From Clavibacter sp. (GTDB lineage Bacteria > Actinomycetota > Actinomycetes > Nanopelagicales > Nanopelagicaceae): 64,000 nt of DNA. The position numbers were made by a program, and so were the translations under genes. The notes below the pieces were generated by a model. The model was not told where the DNA came from, did no database searches, and worked only from the letters and a program-made list of their open reading frames with translations. Shown here in pieces: positions 33,147-42,935 of the stretch; position 1 is the first letter of the stretch; each line of letters begins with the position of its first letter. The stretch lies in the NCBI GenBank assembly GCA_003569145.1, contig BGOH01000001.1, forward strand, positions 310,001-374,000, written 5' to 3'.

Positions 33147-33791
33147 TTATTTTTCTTTACTCTCCTCAGCAGGTGCACCTTCAGCAGGAGCAGCAGCAGC
33201 GGCTGCAGCTTCACCTTCAGCTGGGGTAGCAGCGACAGGGGCAACTTCTTCAAACGCCACGCGAACCGATAGATGGATAACAGTCATCTTTGGATCGCTC
33301 TTAAGGATTACACCTTCAGGAAGTGTTACCTCTGATGCTGTCTTTGAATCTCCTGCCATCAAGCCTTCAATATCAAGATCAAGTGATGCTGGGATTGCTG
33401 TTACATCGACTTCAACTTCAATGGTGTTATGTACGTGCTCCAAAATACCTTCTGGATCGTACTTACCATGGGTGTGAACTGGCACGTGAACTACAACGCG
33501 CTCACCACGACGAACAATAATTAAATCAATATGCTCCAATGTTCCTTTAAGAGGATTACGAACGATTGACTTGGGAAGCACTAGCTCTTGCTTCTCACCT
33601 AAATCAACATTTAGAAGAACGTTAGAGGTCTTTATTGCTACTCCAACTTCGCGTGCTGGAAGAGAGATGTGTATTGGCTTCTCTCCATGTCCATAGATAA
33701 CTGCTGGAACGCTGCCATCGCGACGGATTCTTCTTGATGCGCCTTTTCCGAATTCACTACGGAGCGCGCCTTTAATTGAAACTTCAGCCAT
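33147..33791 (-). CDS. rplY: 50S ribosomal protein L25/general stress protein Ctc
   Basis: LRSEFGKGASRRIRRDGSVPAVIYGHGEKP; Ala/Glu-rich C-terminal tail. Confidence 0.95.
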   Translation of the reverse strand: MAEVSIKGALRSEFGKGASRRIRRDGSVPAVIYGHGEKPIHISLPAREVGVAIKTSNVLLNVDLGEKQELVLPKSIVRNPLKGTLEHIDLIIVRRGERVVVHVPVHTHGKYDPEGILEHVHNTIEVEVDVTAIPASLDLDIEGLMAGDSKTASEVTLPEGVILKSDPKMTVIHLSVRVAFEEVAPVAATPAEGEAAAAAAAPAEGAPAEESKEK

Positions 33792-33885
33792 TTTCTTGCC
33801 TTTCGTCGATAACGGGGGATTCCCCCTCGCCTTAAGTGATGCGAAGGCTACCTAAAGGCAATTAGAAGCGCAAAACCGGGCTCAA

Positions 33886-35250
33886 CTACCGCCTGAAACG
33901 ACGAGTAATACGCCAGATAAGAATTAGCAGAATTACACCTGCTGCCAAATACCATGGTGTGAAAGCTGATTTTGCATGGCTATCTAGATCTGGATCGATT
34001 GCTCCTGCCATTCTTGGTAATTCGATGGTTGAAACAACTCCGGCATGATCTGAAGGGAAACAAATCTTGCTACCGCAATTCCACACTCCGGATCCATCTG
34101 GCCAAACATTGCCAATTATCTTTGAACTCACTGTGGCATAAACATTTTTAGTGAAAATATAATCTAGACGATCTGTAAATCCATATTGATTACCAAGTTG
34201 CTTAGCAATCTTTGCTCGCTTCTTATCAGGGCCATCTAGAAGTGCTGATGCTCCCCAGGTGAAGTAGCGCGCGTTCTTAGCATCAGGTGAAGCATTTTCA
34301 AATCCAGCCTCAATCATGGTCGAGTAAGCGTTGCATTTAGCTCCACCAGATGTTGGACAAGTATCACTAACAACTGGTTGCTCACCTGGGTTAGGTTCAT
34401 CAACTCCTCTTGGATCTCGATAATCGGCATTGAAATCGCCAAGGATGATAATTGGCATCTTGGCATCTTTTAGATCAGCAACTAATTGCTGAGCCTGAAT
34501 AGCAGAATTTGGAATCTTATTCTCATCCCAGATTGACTCAAGGTGAGTTGTAATAACCCGAACCACTGAGTCTTGAACCTTAAAATCAGCCCAGCTGTAT
34601 CCACGATAAATCTTCATCAATACTGGAACTATGGAATAACTTGCTTCATATTCGCTATTTCCAACTTGGATTATCTGAGATTTCACATCGTCTCGCACCA
34701 AGAGAGCATCGCCAATAACAAAGCCGCAGGCCGCACTATCTTGACCAAATATTGGATTAAAAACTTCTGGATCAACTACTTTAGTTAGGTAGGGAATAGC
34801 ACCGATTGAATAGCCTGGATTAAAGGCTTTGACGCCGTTAGCAGAGGCTATTGAGTAAGAAAGTCCCGCACTCTTTGTAGCAGCTATCAAATCATCAAGG
34901 AAGTTATAGATTTCAACTTCTGGGCCAAAGAAGTCTTTCTTGCATCGCCAAGAAGTTGCCTCTTGAATCCCTATTATCTCTGGGCGATCTTGCAGGATTT
35001 CATTAGCTAATTTTGGAGCTCTAGCTTTGAAATTTGTCTGCTTCATCTGATCCCACATAAATTGAGCTGCGGCTGGAAAATTAGGAATCAAATCCAGTGC
35101 CACCCCAACATCTGCGCCAAGATAGATATTTCTTGACATCACTGTTATGCGATAGGGCTCATTTGATTGGGCAGGTGTAAGTGGGAGTAGAAAGAATGCG
35201 CAGAGAAGAAGAGAGAGCCAGCGCAGCCTTGCTCTTTTAAGAATGGCCAT
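33886..35250 (-). CDS. Secreted, C-terminally membrane-anchored EEP family phosphodiesterase/nuclease
   Basis: N-terminal signal peptide, GDFNADYRDP, RLDYIFTKNVYAT, PSDHAGVVSTIEL, C-terminal TM plus RRFRR; start chosen at MAILKRARLRW. Confidence 0.82.
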   Translation of the reverse strand: MAILKRARLRWLSLLLCAFFLLPLTPAQSNEPYRITVMSRNIYLGADVGVALDLIPNFPAAAQFMWDQMKQTNFKARAPKLANEILQDRPEIIGIQEATSWRCKKDFFGPEVEIYNFLDDLIAATKSAGLSYSIASANGVKAFNPGYSIGAIPYLTKVVDPEVFNPIFGQDSAACGFVIGDALLVRDDVKSQIIQVGNSEYEASYSIVPVLMKIYRGYSWADFKVQDSVVRVITTHLESIWDENKIPNSAIQAQQLVADLKDAKMPIIILGDFNADYRDPRGVDEPNPGEQPVVSDTCPTSGGAKCNAYSTMIEAGFENASPDAKNARYFTWGASALLDGPDKKRAKIAKQLGNQYGFTDRLDYIFTKNVYATVSSKIIGNVWPDGSGVWNCGSKICFPSDHAGVVSTIELPRMAGAIDPDLDSHAKSAFTPWYLAAGVILLILIWRITRRFRR

Positions 35251-36220
35251 CAAAGAGGCTCGTAACAGAGCCATCTTCAAATACTTCACGAATTGCTCTA
35301 CCTAGAAGAGGTGCGATAGATAGAACAGTCAGAGTTGGAAATCTTGATTCCTCAGGTATCGGAAGAGTATTTACAACCACAACTTCTTTTACTCTGGAGT
35401 TAGCTAGGCGCTCTGCTGCAGGGCCAGAAAATACTGGGTGAGTTGCCGCAACAATTACCTCTTTAGCACCGGCGTCATAGAGCGCATCTATCGCTTTAGT
35501 TATGGTGCCAGCGGTATCGATCATGTCATCGATAACTACGCAGGTCTGTCCTGAAACATCTCCAACTACGCGTCCGGTAATTGCTTCATTTGGAATTCTT
35601 GGATCACGTGTCTTATGAATAAAGGCAATCTGAGCTCCACCTAACAGATCGCTCCATCGCTCTGCCACTCGCACTCGTCCTGAGTCTGGAGAGACGATAG
35701 TTAACCTTGAGCGATCAACTTTTGAACCAACGTAATTTGCTAGAAGTGGTAGCGCAAATAAGTGATCTACTGGACCATCAAAGAATCCTTGAATCTGTGA
35801 GGTGTGAAGATCCACTGTCATTAAACGATCAGCGCCTGCAGTTTTAAATAAATCTGCCATTAATCGAGCGGATATCGGCTCTCTGCCTCTATGTTTCTTA
35901 TCTTGTCTGGCATAGCCATAGAAGGGAGCGATAACAGTAATTCGCTTAGCTGATGCTCTCTTAAGGGCATCAACCATGATTAGTTGTTCCATGATCTGCT
36001 TATTTACTGGAGCAGTATGGCTTTGAATTACGAAGGCATCGCAGCCGCGAACGCTCTCTTCGAATCTAATAAATATTTCACCATTGGCAAAGTCATATGC
36101 AGATGTGGGGGTAATTGGAATACCAAGTTCTGATGCCACCTCATCGGCTAATTCAGGGTATCCACGTCCGGTAAAGAGACGGAGACGTTTTTCGGAGCTG
36201 AGACGTAGTTCGTTACTCAT
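35237..36220 (-). CDS. prs: Ribose-phosphate pyrophosphokinase
   Basis: LFTGRGYPELADEVASELG, VDLHTSQIQGFFDGPVDHL, VVIDDMIDTAGTI. Confidence 0.97.
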   Translation of the reverse strand: MSNELRLSSEKRLRLFTGRGYPELADEVASELGIPITPTSAYDFANGEIFIRFEESVRGCDAFVIQSHTAPVNKQIMEQLIMVDALKRASAKRITVIAPFYGYARQDKKHRGREPISARLMADLFKTAGADRLMTVDLHTSQIQGFFDGPVDHLFALPLLANYVGSKVDRSRLTIVSPDSGRVRVAERWSDLLGGAQIAFIHKTRDPRIPNEAITGRVVGDVSGQTCVVIDDMIDTAGTITKAIDALYDAGAKEVIVAATHPVFSGPAAERLANSRVKEVVVVNTLPIPEESRFPTLTVLSIAPLLGRAIREVFEDGSVTSLFDGHS

Positions 36221-37638
36221 TTCGACCCTTCTTTCTTGGCTGCCGCTTCTGCTGACTTACTGCCTTTTCTCCTCTTTAATACCCAGCCGAGGATATTAGA
36301 TTGTCGAGCTCTTCCAATCCCTAGCGCTCCGGGAGGAACATCTTCAGTAATTACTGATCCAGCTGCCGTGTATGCGCCATCACCAATACTTACTGGCGCC
36401 ACCAACATGGAATCACTGCCAATTCTTACATGATCACCAATTACGGTCTGGTGTTTTTCAACGCCGTCATAGTTAACAATCACAGTTGCAGCGCCGATAT
36501 TAGTCTCTGTTCCAATGGTGGCATCTCCCACATATGAAAGATGTGGAACTTTAGATGCTGCTCCGATTGTTGAATTCTTAATCTCGACAAATGAGCCAAC
36601 ACGAACCTGCTCTGCAAGCACTGTTCCACTGCGCAGATGGGTGTACGGGCCAACTTGGGCAGATTCTCCAATTTGTGAGCTCTCACAATGAGATTCAAAG
36701 ACTCGCGCCTGCGTTCCTACCTCGCAATTAATCAGAGTAGTTCGCGGTCCAATTACAGCTGCTCTTCCAATTTTTGTACTGCCCTTAATCGCACTACCTG
36801 GCTCAATCGTCACATCGATATCAATTTCACTTGTTATATCAATCCATGTGCTCATCGGATCTGTAATTGTTACTCCACTTTGCATTAATGCATCACAAAT
36901 TCGAGCATTCATTATAAAACCGGCCTGCGAGAGCTGGGAGCGATCATTTATCCCCAGAATCTCAGTGAAATCTGGAGTTTCAAAGGCTACGACTTTCTTG
37001 CCCTCGGACTTCAAGATACCAATCACATCAGTTAAATACTCTTCTTGCTGCGCATTATTTTTACCTATTTTGCCTAGCGCTGCTACTAAATCTGATGCGG
37101 CAAAAATATAGACCCCTGAGTTAATCTCAGAGGTCTGCTTTTGAATCTCTGTGGCATCTCTTTCTTCAATTATTTCTGCCAGATCTCCGCTTGCTTCTCG
37201 CAATACTCGACCATATCCACTTGGATCTGGCATGTTGGCACTCAATACAGTTGCGCTAGCTCCAGTTGAGACATGGTGTTTGAGCAAGTCTTTAAGAGTT
37301 GCTCCGGTTAGTAATGGAGTATCGCCAGCGCAGACTAAAACTGTTCCAGATGGATTGTGTCCAGCGAGCGCAATTTTTACAGCATGGCCGGTTCCACCGC
37401 GAACTTCTTGATAGATCGTTTTAGCATTTGGTGAAATTTGATTTAGATGTTGGATTACATCTTCTTTATCTGCTCCAACTACAACTCTTAACTCTTTTGC
37501 TGCTAATGATTCGATTGCTTTGATGACATGTGCGATTAGAGATCGACCGGCAATTTCGTGGAGAACTTTGGCGCGAGAGGATTTCATTCGTTTGCCCTCG
37601 CCAGCAGCGAGGAGTATTGCGAGATCCAGCTGGTTCAA
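36217..37638 (-). CDS. glmU: Bifunctional UDP-GlcNAc diphosphorylase/glucosamine-1-P acetyltransferase
   Basis: AILLAAGEGKRMKSSRAKVLHEIAGRSL plus left-handed beta-helix repeats; listed ORF runs into a tRNA, so start placed at TTG 37638. Confidence 0.93.
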   Translation of the reverse strand: MNQLDLAILLAAGEGKRMKSSRAKVLHEIAGRSLIAHVIKAIESLAAKELRVVVGADKEDVIQHLNQISPNAKTIYQEVRGGTGHAVKIALAGHNPSGTVLVCAGDTPLLTGATLKDLLKHHVSTGASATVLSANMPDPSGYGRVLREASGDLAEIIEERDATEIQKQTSEINSGVYIFAASDLVAALGKIGKNNAQQEEYLTDVIGILKSEGKKVVAFETPDFTEILGINDRSQLSQAGFIMNARICDALMQSGVTITDPMSTWIDITSEIDIDVTIEPGSAIKGSTKIGRAAVIGPRTTLINCEVGTQARVFESHCESSQIGESAQVGPYTHLRSGTVLAEQVRVGSFVEIKNSTIGAASKVPHLSYVGDATIGTETNIGAATVIVNYDGVEKHQTVIGDHVRIGSDSMLVAPVSIGDGAYTAAGSVITEDVPPGALGIGRARQSNILGWVLKRRKGSKSAEAAAKKEGSK

Positions 37639-37710
37639 CTCCCCACCTCTCTGCGCTCCTGGCCCTATTCTATTTAATTTTTGAGCTATCTCTTTCCCGC
37701 TTAATTCTTG

Positions 37711-37782
37711 CTCCTCCACCAGGTATCGATCCTGGACCCTGGGCTTCAAAGGCCCATGTGCTAGCCACTACACAATGGAGGA
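37711..37782 (-). tRNA. tRNA-Gln (anticodon UUG)
   Basis: Minus strand tcctcca ... tgggc ctttgaa gccca ... ccagg atcgata cctgg tggagga g; acceptor stem perfect. Confidence 0.95.
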
Positions 37783-37829
37783 ACCTGAATTCTATTGCCT
37801 CAGGCTGGATGCTCCATAACGCTCACTAT

Positions 37830-38744
37830 TTATAGGCTCTCTATCACCCGAGCTCCAGGTACTGGCCCAGATGCTCTAACCACATTACCCACTACTCCGC
37901 TTGAGGTCAGTGCAACAACAAGATCTAGCGCATGATCTTCATGCTCTGCCAAAAATGCCACGCTAGGACCTGAGCCAGAGACAATTCCACCAAGGGCGCC
38001 ATAATCCAGACCAACATCAAGAATTAGACGAAGCGCTGGTTTTAGTGAACATGCTGCTGCTTGCAAATCATTACTTAGCGCTTTACCAAGTTTATTGCTA
38101 TCTCCAGAACTAAGTGCTTGCAAGAGCGCATCACTAATTTGTGGTGGAGCAACTTGCAGACCTTCACGTAGGCGATCGCATTCACTATAAACCGCAGGGG
38201 TTGATAATCCAGAGCTAGAGAGAGCAAGAACCCAACTATATGTTCCTCGAGAAAGTACTGGAGTTATCTGATCTCCTTTGCCTGTTCCAATAGCAGTGCC
38301 ACCGGAGATAGTAAATGGAACATCTGCGCCAAGTTCTGCTCCAATTTTTTCCATATCATTTCGTTTCAGACCAAGATTAAAAAGACTATCCATTCCAACT
38401 ATTGCTGCCCCTGCATTAGCACTTCCGCCAGCCATACCACCAGCTATTGGAATTTCCTTTGTTAAGGTAATAGTTATTCCATCTGAAATACTAAATTTCT
38501 TACGCATTAGCTCGACAGCTTTAACAGCTAAATTCTCTTTATCTAGCGGCAGATGATTATTAGTTTTTCCTGTCGATTGAACGCGTACTAGCCCATCGTC
38601 ATTTAGTTCAACTTTTACATCATCAAAGATTGAGACTGCTTGAAATACTGTTGCTACTGGATGAAATCCATCTTTTTGCAACGGCCCAACTGAGAGCTGA
38701 AGATTTATCTTTCCTGGAACTCGAACCAGAACATGGGCGCTCAT
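37830..38744 (-). CDS. ispE: 4-diphosphocytidyl-2-C-methyl-D-erythritol kinase
   Basis: RVPGKINLQLSVGPLQKDGFHPV, IPIAGGMAGGSANAGA, GIVSGSGPSVAFL. Confidence 0.95.
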   Translation of the reverse strand: MSAHVLVRVPGKINLQLSVGPLQKDGFHPVATVFQAVSIFDDVKVELNDDGLVRVQSTGKTNNHLPLDKENLAVKAVELMRKKFSISDGITITLTKEIPIAGGMAGGSANAGAAIVGMDSLFNLGLKRNDMEKIGAELGADVPFTISGGTAIGTGKGDQITPVLSRGTYSWVLALSSSGLSTPAVYSECDRLREGLQVAPPQISDALLQALSSGDSNKLGKALSNDLQAAACSLKPALRLILDVGLDYGALGGIVSGSGPSVAFLAEHEDHALDLVVALTSSGVVGNVVRASGPVPGARVIESL

Positions 38745-38770
38745 GTGGTGAGGGTATTACTACGGCGCTA

Positions 38771-39616
38771 TTAACGCCTATCTAATTGACGAGCAATTGC
38801 CAGAAAGTCATCAATTGTTAACGCTTCTCCGCGAATAGTTGGCTCAATTCCTGAATCGATTAGCAGCTTCTCGGCCTGGGCTGATCCCCCGGCAAGATCT
38901 GCATAAATTGAACGCAGCATCTTTCGTCTCTGCCCAAATGCACGATCAACTAGTTCAAAAGTGAGCTTTCGTAGCCTTTCATCTCCTAAAGGTTTATGCC
39001 TTGTGAATTTAACTAATGAGGAATCAACTTTAGGAACTGGCCAAAAAATTGAACGTGAAACCGAATCAGCTAGTTTTAGATCAGCCCACCATGCAGCCTT
39101 AGCGCTGGGGACTCCATAGATTTTGCTGCCTGGCTTTGCTGCTAGTCGCTCGGCTACCTCACTTTGAACCATAACAATTCCTGAAGTTATAGATTCAAAC
39201 TTTTCTAGAAAGTTTAGTAAGACAGGCACAGAGATGTTGTAGGGAAGATTAGCCACTAATTTATCTGGCCTTCCCGCAATTTCATTTACTTCCATAGCAT
39301 CAGCATTAACGATTATCAGATTTTTCGAATTAGCCCCATGAGACTTAGCGGTGAGTTCTAATTGATCGGAGAGACGTTTATCTATTTCAATTGCTGTTAC
39401 TTTATTACTGGCTTGTAGCAGAGCTAGGGTTAGAGATCCAAGGCCTGGGCCAATTTCAACTACATGATCACTTGATGTAATTCCCGCTAACCGAACAATT
39501 TTCTGACAGGTATTGCTATCAATTACAAAGTTTTGACCAAGTGATTTTGTGGGGCGAAGGTCTAAGGACTCTGCAATCTGCCTAATCTCACCTGCGCCAA
39601 GTAAGGTGATGCTCAT
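38771..39616 (-). CDS. rsmA: 16S rRNA dimethyladenosine transferase
   Basis: LRPTKSLGQNFVID, VVEIGPGLGSLTLALL, ANLPYNISVPVL. Confidence 0.97.
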   Translation of the reverse strand: MSITLLGAGEIRQIAESLDLRPTKSLGQNFVIDSNTCQKIVRLAGITSSDHVVEIGPGLGSLTLALLQASNKVTAIEIDKRLSDQLELTAKSHGANSKNLIIVNADAMEVNEIAGRPDKLVANLPYNISVPVLLNFLEKFESITSGIVMVQSEVAERLAAKPGSKIYGVPSAKAAWWADLKLADSVSRSIFWPVPKVDSSLVKFTRHKPLGDERLRKLTFELVDRAFGQRRKMLRSIYADLAGGSAQAEKLLIDSGIEPTIRGEALTIDDFLAIARQLDRR

Positions 39617-40473
39617 CTGATGAAGGATCCAAATACGCGCTCTGCATTATCACTAATTGCTCTGGTAAGAGTTGTTAGATCCTCTCCCCTACGCTCTGAC
39701 ATAAAGCGCAAAATGTGTGGAATTTGAGCAGGAGTGTTATGAGCCCCTCTATTTGGAGTTGGAGTTAGAAAGGGAGCATCCGTTTCTACCAGCAAGTTTT
39801 CTAGTGGAACATGCATTAGCGCTTCGTGTAGAAGTGGGGCATTTTTAAAGGTCAGCGTTCCTGAAAAAGAGAGGAGATATCCCTTAGCGACGCACTCTTT
39901 GGCCATCTCAGCATCTCCAGAGAATGAGTGAAAAACGGTATGAGTTGGCGCCCCTACTTCATCAAGAAGATCTAATACTGCTCGGTGAGAATCACGGTCA
40001 TGGATCATGAGAGCTTTCTTATGAGCTTTAGCAATTTCAATATGCTTTTTGAATGAGTATTTCTGCTTATCTCTAAGGCTCTCTTCAGTGCGAAAGAAGT
40101 CCATCCCAGTTTCACCAATTGCGCAGACTCTCTTTTCACCAGCTAACCGATTAATCTCCTCTAAATCTGAATCAAGATCTTCAATTAAAGGAGCATCGTT
40201 GGGATGAAGCGCTACAGCTGCTAGAACTTGAGTATTAAAATAATTGGCGCAATCAACTGACCATTGAGATTCCTTAACAGAGATACCGACTTGCACTACT
40301 CGATCAATACCAACACTTCTTGCATCATCTAAGACTTTCTTAACATCATCATGATCGGCTGCTGCGCCGGTAACTATTTCAAGGTGGGCGTGAGAATCCA
40401 CACAAGTTGTGGGCAGTGGCTCTGGAAGTGGGGCAGCTCTGCGATCACTTTCGCGATTATTTCGATCAGCCAT
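39613..40473 (-). CDS. TatD family hydrolase
   Basis: VDSHAHLEI, AIGETGMDFFRTE, LVETDAPFLTPTPNRGAHNTPAQIPHI. Confidence 0.95.
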   Translation of the reverse strand: MADRNNRESDRRAAPLPEPLPTTCVDSHAHLEIVTGAAADHDDVKKVLDDARSVGIDRVVQVGISVKESQWSVDCANYFNTQVLAAVALHPNDAPLIEDLDSDLEEINRLAGEKRVCAIGETGMDFFRTEESLRDKQKYSFKKHIEIAKAHKKALMIHDRDSHRAVLDLLDEVGAPTHTVFHSFSGDAEMAKECVAKGYLLSFSGTLTFKNAPLLHEALMHVPLENLLVETDAPFLTPTPNRGAHNTPAQIPHILRFMSERRGEDLTTLTRAISDNAERVFGSFIR

Positions 40474-40485
40474 TTGCTAAGTTTT

Positions 40486-42051
40486 TTAACTCTCTATATC
40501 CGGAAGACGGGGAAAGAGAATATCTCCTTTAATTATTTTGCTTCCGCCCTTTAATTGTCCCCATTTGGCAACATCTGAAATTTTCTGCGAACCAATTGGT
40601 CCAAGTGAGCCTTCGGCTCCTAAATATGACCATAGCTTGCTAGTTGAAAGTGGCATCACTGGATGGAGAAGAATTGCAAGGGCCCTTAAAGATTCTGCCG
40701 TGTTATAAAGAATTGCATCAAGTTCACTTTTTTTACTCTCATCTTTAGCAACAACCCATGGCTGTTGTATCGTGACATAGCCATTAACCGCCTTACAGAA
40801 ATCCATGATGGCATTTATTCCACCTTGAAAATCTAGAGCCACAATTGCTTTATCTGCGCTCTCAACAGTCTTTGATAGAGCGCTTGCTAGCTCTTCATCT
40901 TTTGCTGGATTTGGCAGAATGCCATCGCAATACTTCTCAACCATTGCTGCAAGGCGTGAAGCCAGATTTCCAAAGTCATTGGCAAGCTCACTTGTGTAGC
41001 GGGCAGCCATATCCTCCCAAGAAAATGATCCATCACTTCCAAAAGGTATGGCTCTCATAAAGTAATAACGGAAGGCATCAACACCAAAGTGATCTGTGAT
41101 ATCTGAGGGAGCAATTCCAGTTAATTTACTCTTGCTCATCTTTTCGCCGCCAACTAAGAGCCAGCCATGGGCAAATACTTTCTTTGGCAGAGCAAGTTTT
41201 GCAGCCATGAGCATTGCGGGCCAGATCACAGCATGAAAACGCAGAATGTCTTTTCCAACTAGGTGAACATCAGCAGGCCAAGTCTTTTCAAAGAATTTAC
41301 CACCATCACTTGATGGGTCATCAGTTAAGCCCACGGCAGTTGCATAATTTAAGAGAGCATCAAACCAAACATAAACAACTTGCTTTTCATCCCAAGGAAC
41401 TCTTACTCCCCAATCAAAAGTTGAACGAGATACTGATAGATCTGAAACTCCTCCTTCTAGAAATGAAATTACTTCATTTCTAGCGCTCTCAGGTTGGCAA
41501 CTTTCAGGGTTTTTCTTGTAGTGCTCAAGAAGTGGGGCGGCAAACTCTGATAACTTGAAAAACCAGTTCGTCTCACTAAGCATTTCAACTGGCTTTGAAT
41601 GGATTTTGCAATTTCCTTCAATCAGATCTCCAGGTAACTTAAATTCTTCACAGCCGACGCAATAAGGACCTTCATATTTGCCTTCATAGATATAACCCTG
41701 CTCCATTAATCCTTGGAGAAATTTCTGAACTCGCTGCGTATGTCTTACTTCAGTAGTGCGAATGAAGTCATCGTTTGCAATCTCTAAATGCTTCCAAACC
41801 GGCTTCCATTCCTGTTCAACTAATCGATCACACCATTGTTGCGGCGCTGTGTTATTAGTTTCGGCTGTGCGCATTACTTTCTGGCCATGCTCATCAGTTC
41901 CAGTTAGAAACCAGACAGATTCACCCTTTTGTCTATGCCAGCGAGTTAATAAATCACCAGCCACAGTGGTGTAGGCGTGTCCGATATGAGGGGCGTCATT
42001 AACATAATAAATAGGTGTAGTCAGATAGAAAGATTTATTGGTATCTGACAT
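40486..42051 (-). CDS. metG: Methionyl-tRNA synthetase
   Basis: TTPIYYVNDAPHIGHAYTTVAGDLLTRW, GGEKMSKSKLTGI. Confidence 0.97.
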   Translation of the reverse strand: MSDTNKSFYLTTPIYYVNDAPHIGHAYTTVAGDLLTRWHRQKGESVWFLTGTDEHGQKVMRTAETNNTAPQQWCDRLVEQEWKPVWKHLEIANDDFIRTTEVRHTQRVQKFLQGLMEQGYIYEGKYEGPYCVGCEEFKLPGDLIEGNCKIHSKPVEMLSETNWFFKLSEFAAPLLEHYKKNPESCQPESARNEVISFLEGGVSDLSVSRSTFDWGVRVPWDEKQVVYVWFDALLNYATAVGLTDDPSSDGGKFFEKTWPADVHLVGKDILRFHAVIWPAMLMAAKLALPKKVFAHGWLLVGGEKMSKSKLTGIAPSDITDHFGVDAFRYYFMRAIPFGSDGSFSWEDMAARYTSELANDFGNLASRLAAMVEKYCDGILPNPAKDEELASALSKTVESADKAIVALDFQGGINAIMDFCKAVNGYVTIQQPWVVAKDESKKSELDAILYNTAESLRALAILLHPVMPLSTSKLWSYLGAEGSLGPIGSQKISDVAKWGQLKGGSKIIKGDILFPRLPDIES

Positions 42052-42065
42052 GGGCTGAATTCTAT

Positions 42066-42935
42066 CTACTTCTGTTCCACCATGATGTCAAAGACTTTTC
42101 GCTTACGTATGTGAAGCTCTTTGGCAGTCAAGGCAATTGCCTCCTTGCGAGTAATTCCAGATGCTTCATAGCGCGAGACAGTTTCAACTACTTCTTGATC
42201 GCTTACAACTTGCTCGCTTGGGTCATAGGGGGCAATAACTATGGTGAATTCTCCAAGCATCTCTTTACTTTCAGACCAGCTAAGTAATTCTGCTAGTTCG
42301 CCACGCACAACCTCTTCATAGGTCTTTGTTAATTCGCGGCAGATTGCTGCCTGTCTATTTGGACCAAAGCTCTTAATCATTGATTGGAGTGATTCACTAA
42401 TTCGATGTGGCGCTTCAAAGACAATCAGAGTTCGAGTCTCCATAGCGCGGTCTTCAAAGAATTGATCACGTGCGCCAGAGCTTCTTGGCACAAATCCATC
42501 AAATGCAAATGAATCACTTGCAAGCCCAGAGATAGCAAGTGCAGCAAGTGGAGCGCTTGGACCTGGAATTACTGAAACTTTAAATCCCTTATCGATTGCC
42601 ATTCTCACTGCTCTATATCCAGGATCACTAACTGATGGCATCCCTGCATCACTTACCAATAAAACTTGGCGCCCTGATGCTAAATGACTCGCCACTTCAT
42701 CAAGTCGTGAGCTTTCATTTCCTTCAAAGAATGAGAGAACTTCGGCATTACATTGGATTCCAAGGTCTTTGCATAGGCGGTTAAACCTTCGTGAATCTTC
42801 GGCAAGAACTACATCCGCGCTTGAAATGGCTGCCTTCAATCTCGTTGAGGCATCACCAATGTTTCCAAGGGGCACTCCTGCCAGAATCAACTCGCTCACT
42901 GCCTCATTATGGCCCTTAGTATCCTTATCCATCAT
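42066..42935 (-). CDS. rsmI: 16S rRNA (cytidine-2'-O)-methyltransferase
   Basis: AGVPLGNIGDASTRL, LAEDSRRFNRL, VSDAGMPSVSDPGYR; exact start uncertain (42935 or 42899). Confidence 0.93.
   Translation of the reverse strand: MMDKDTKGHNEAVSELILAGVPLGNIGDASTRLKAAISSADVVLAEDSRRFNRLCKDLGIQCNAEVLSFFEGNESSRLDEVASHLASGRQVLLVSDAGMPSVSDPGYRAVRMAIDKGFKVSVIPGPSAPLAALAISGLASDSFAFDGFVPRSSGARDQFFEDRAMETRTLIVFEAPHRISESLQSMIKSFGPNRQAAICRELTKTYEEVVRGELAELLSWSESKEMLGEFTIVIAPYDPSEQVVSDQEVVETVSRYEASGITRKEAIALTAKELHIRKRKVFDIMVEQK

Noticed and set aside
37639-37749. N-terminal extension of GlmU (MKPRVQDRYLVEEQELSGKEIAQKLNRIGPG)
   Set aside because: The extension is coded by tRNA-Gln sequence; GlmU homology begins at LDLAILLAAGEG.
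42769-42933. N-terminal extension of the Pmt ORF
   Set aside because: Antisense to rsmI and lacks homology; the Pmt start is near 42934.
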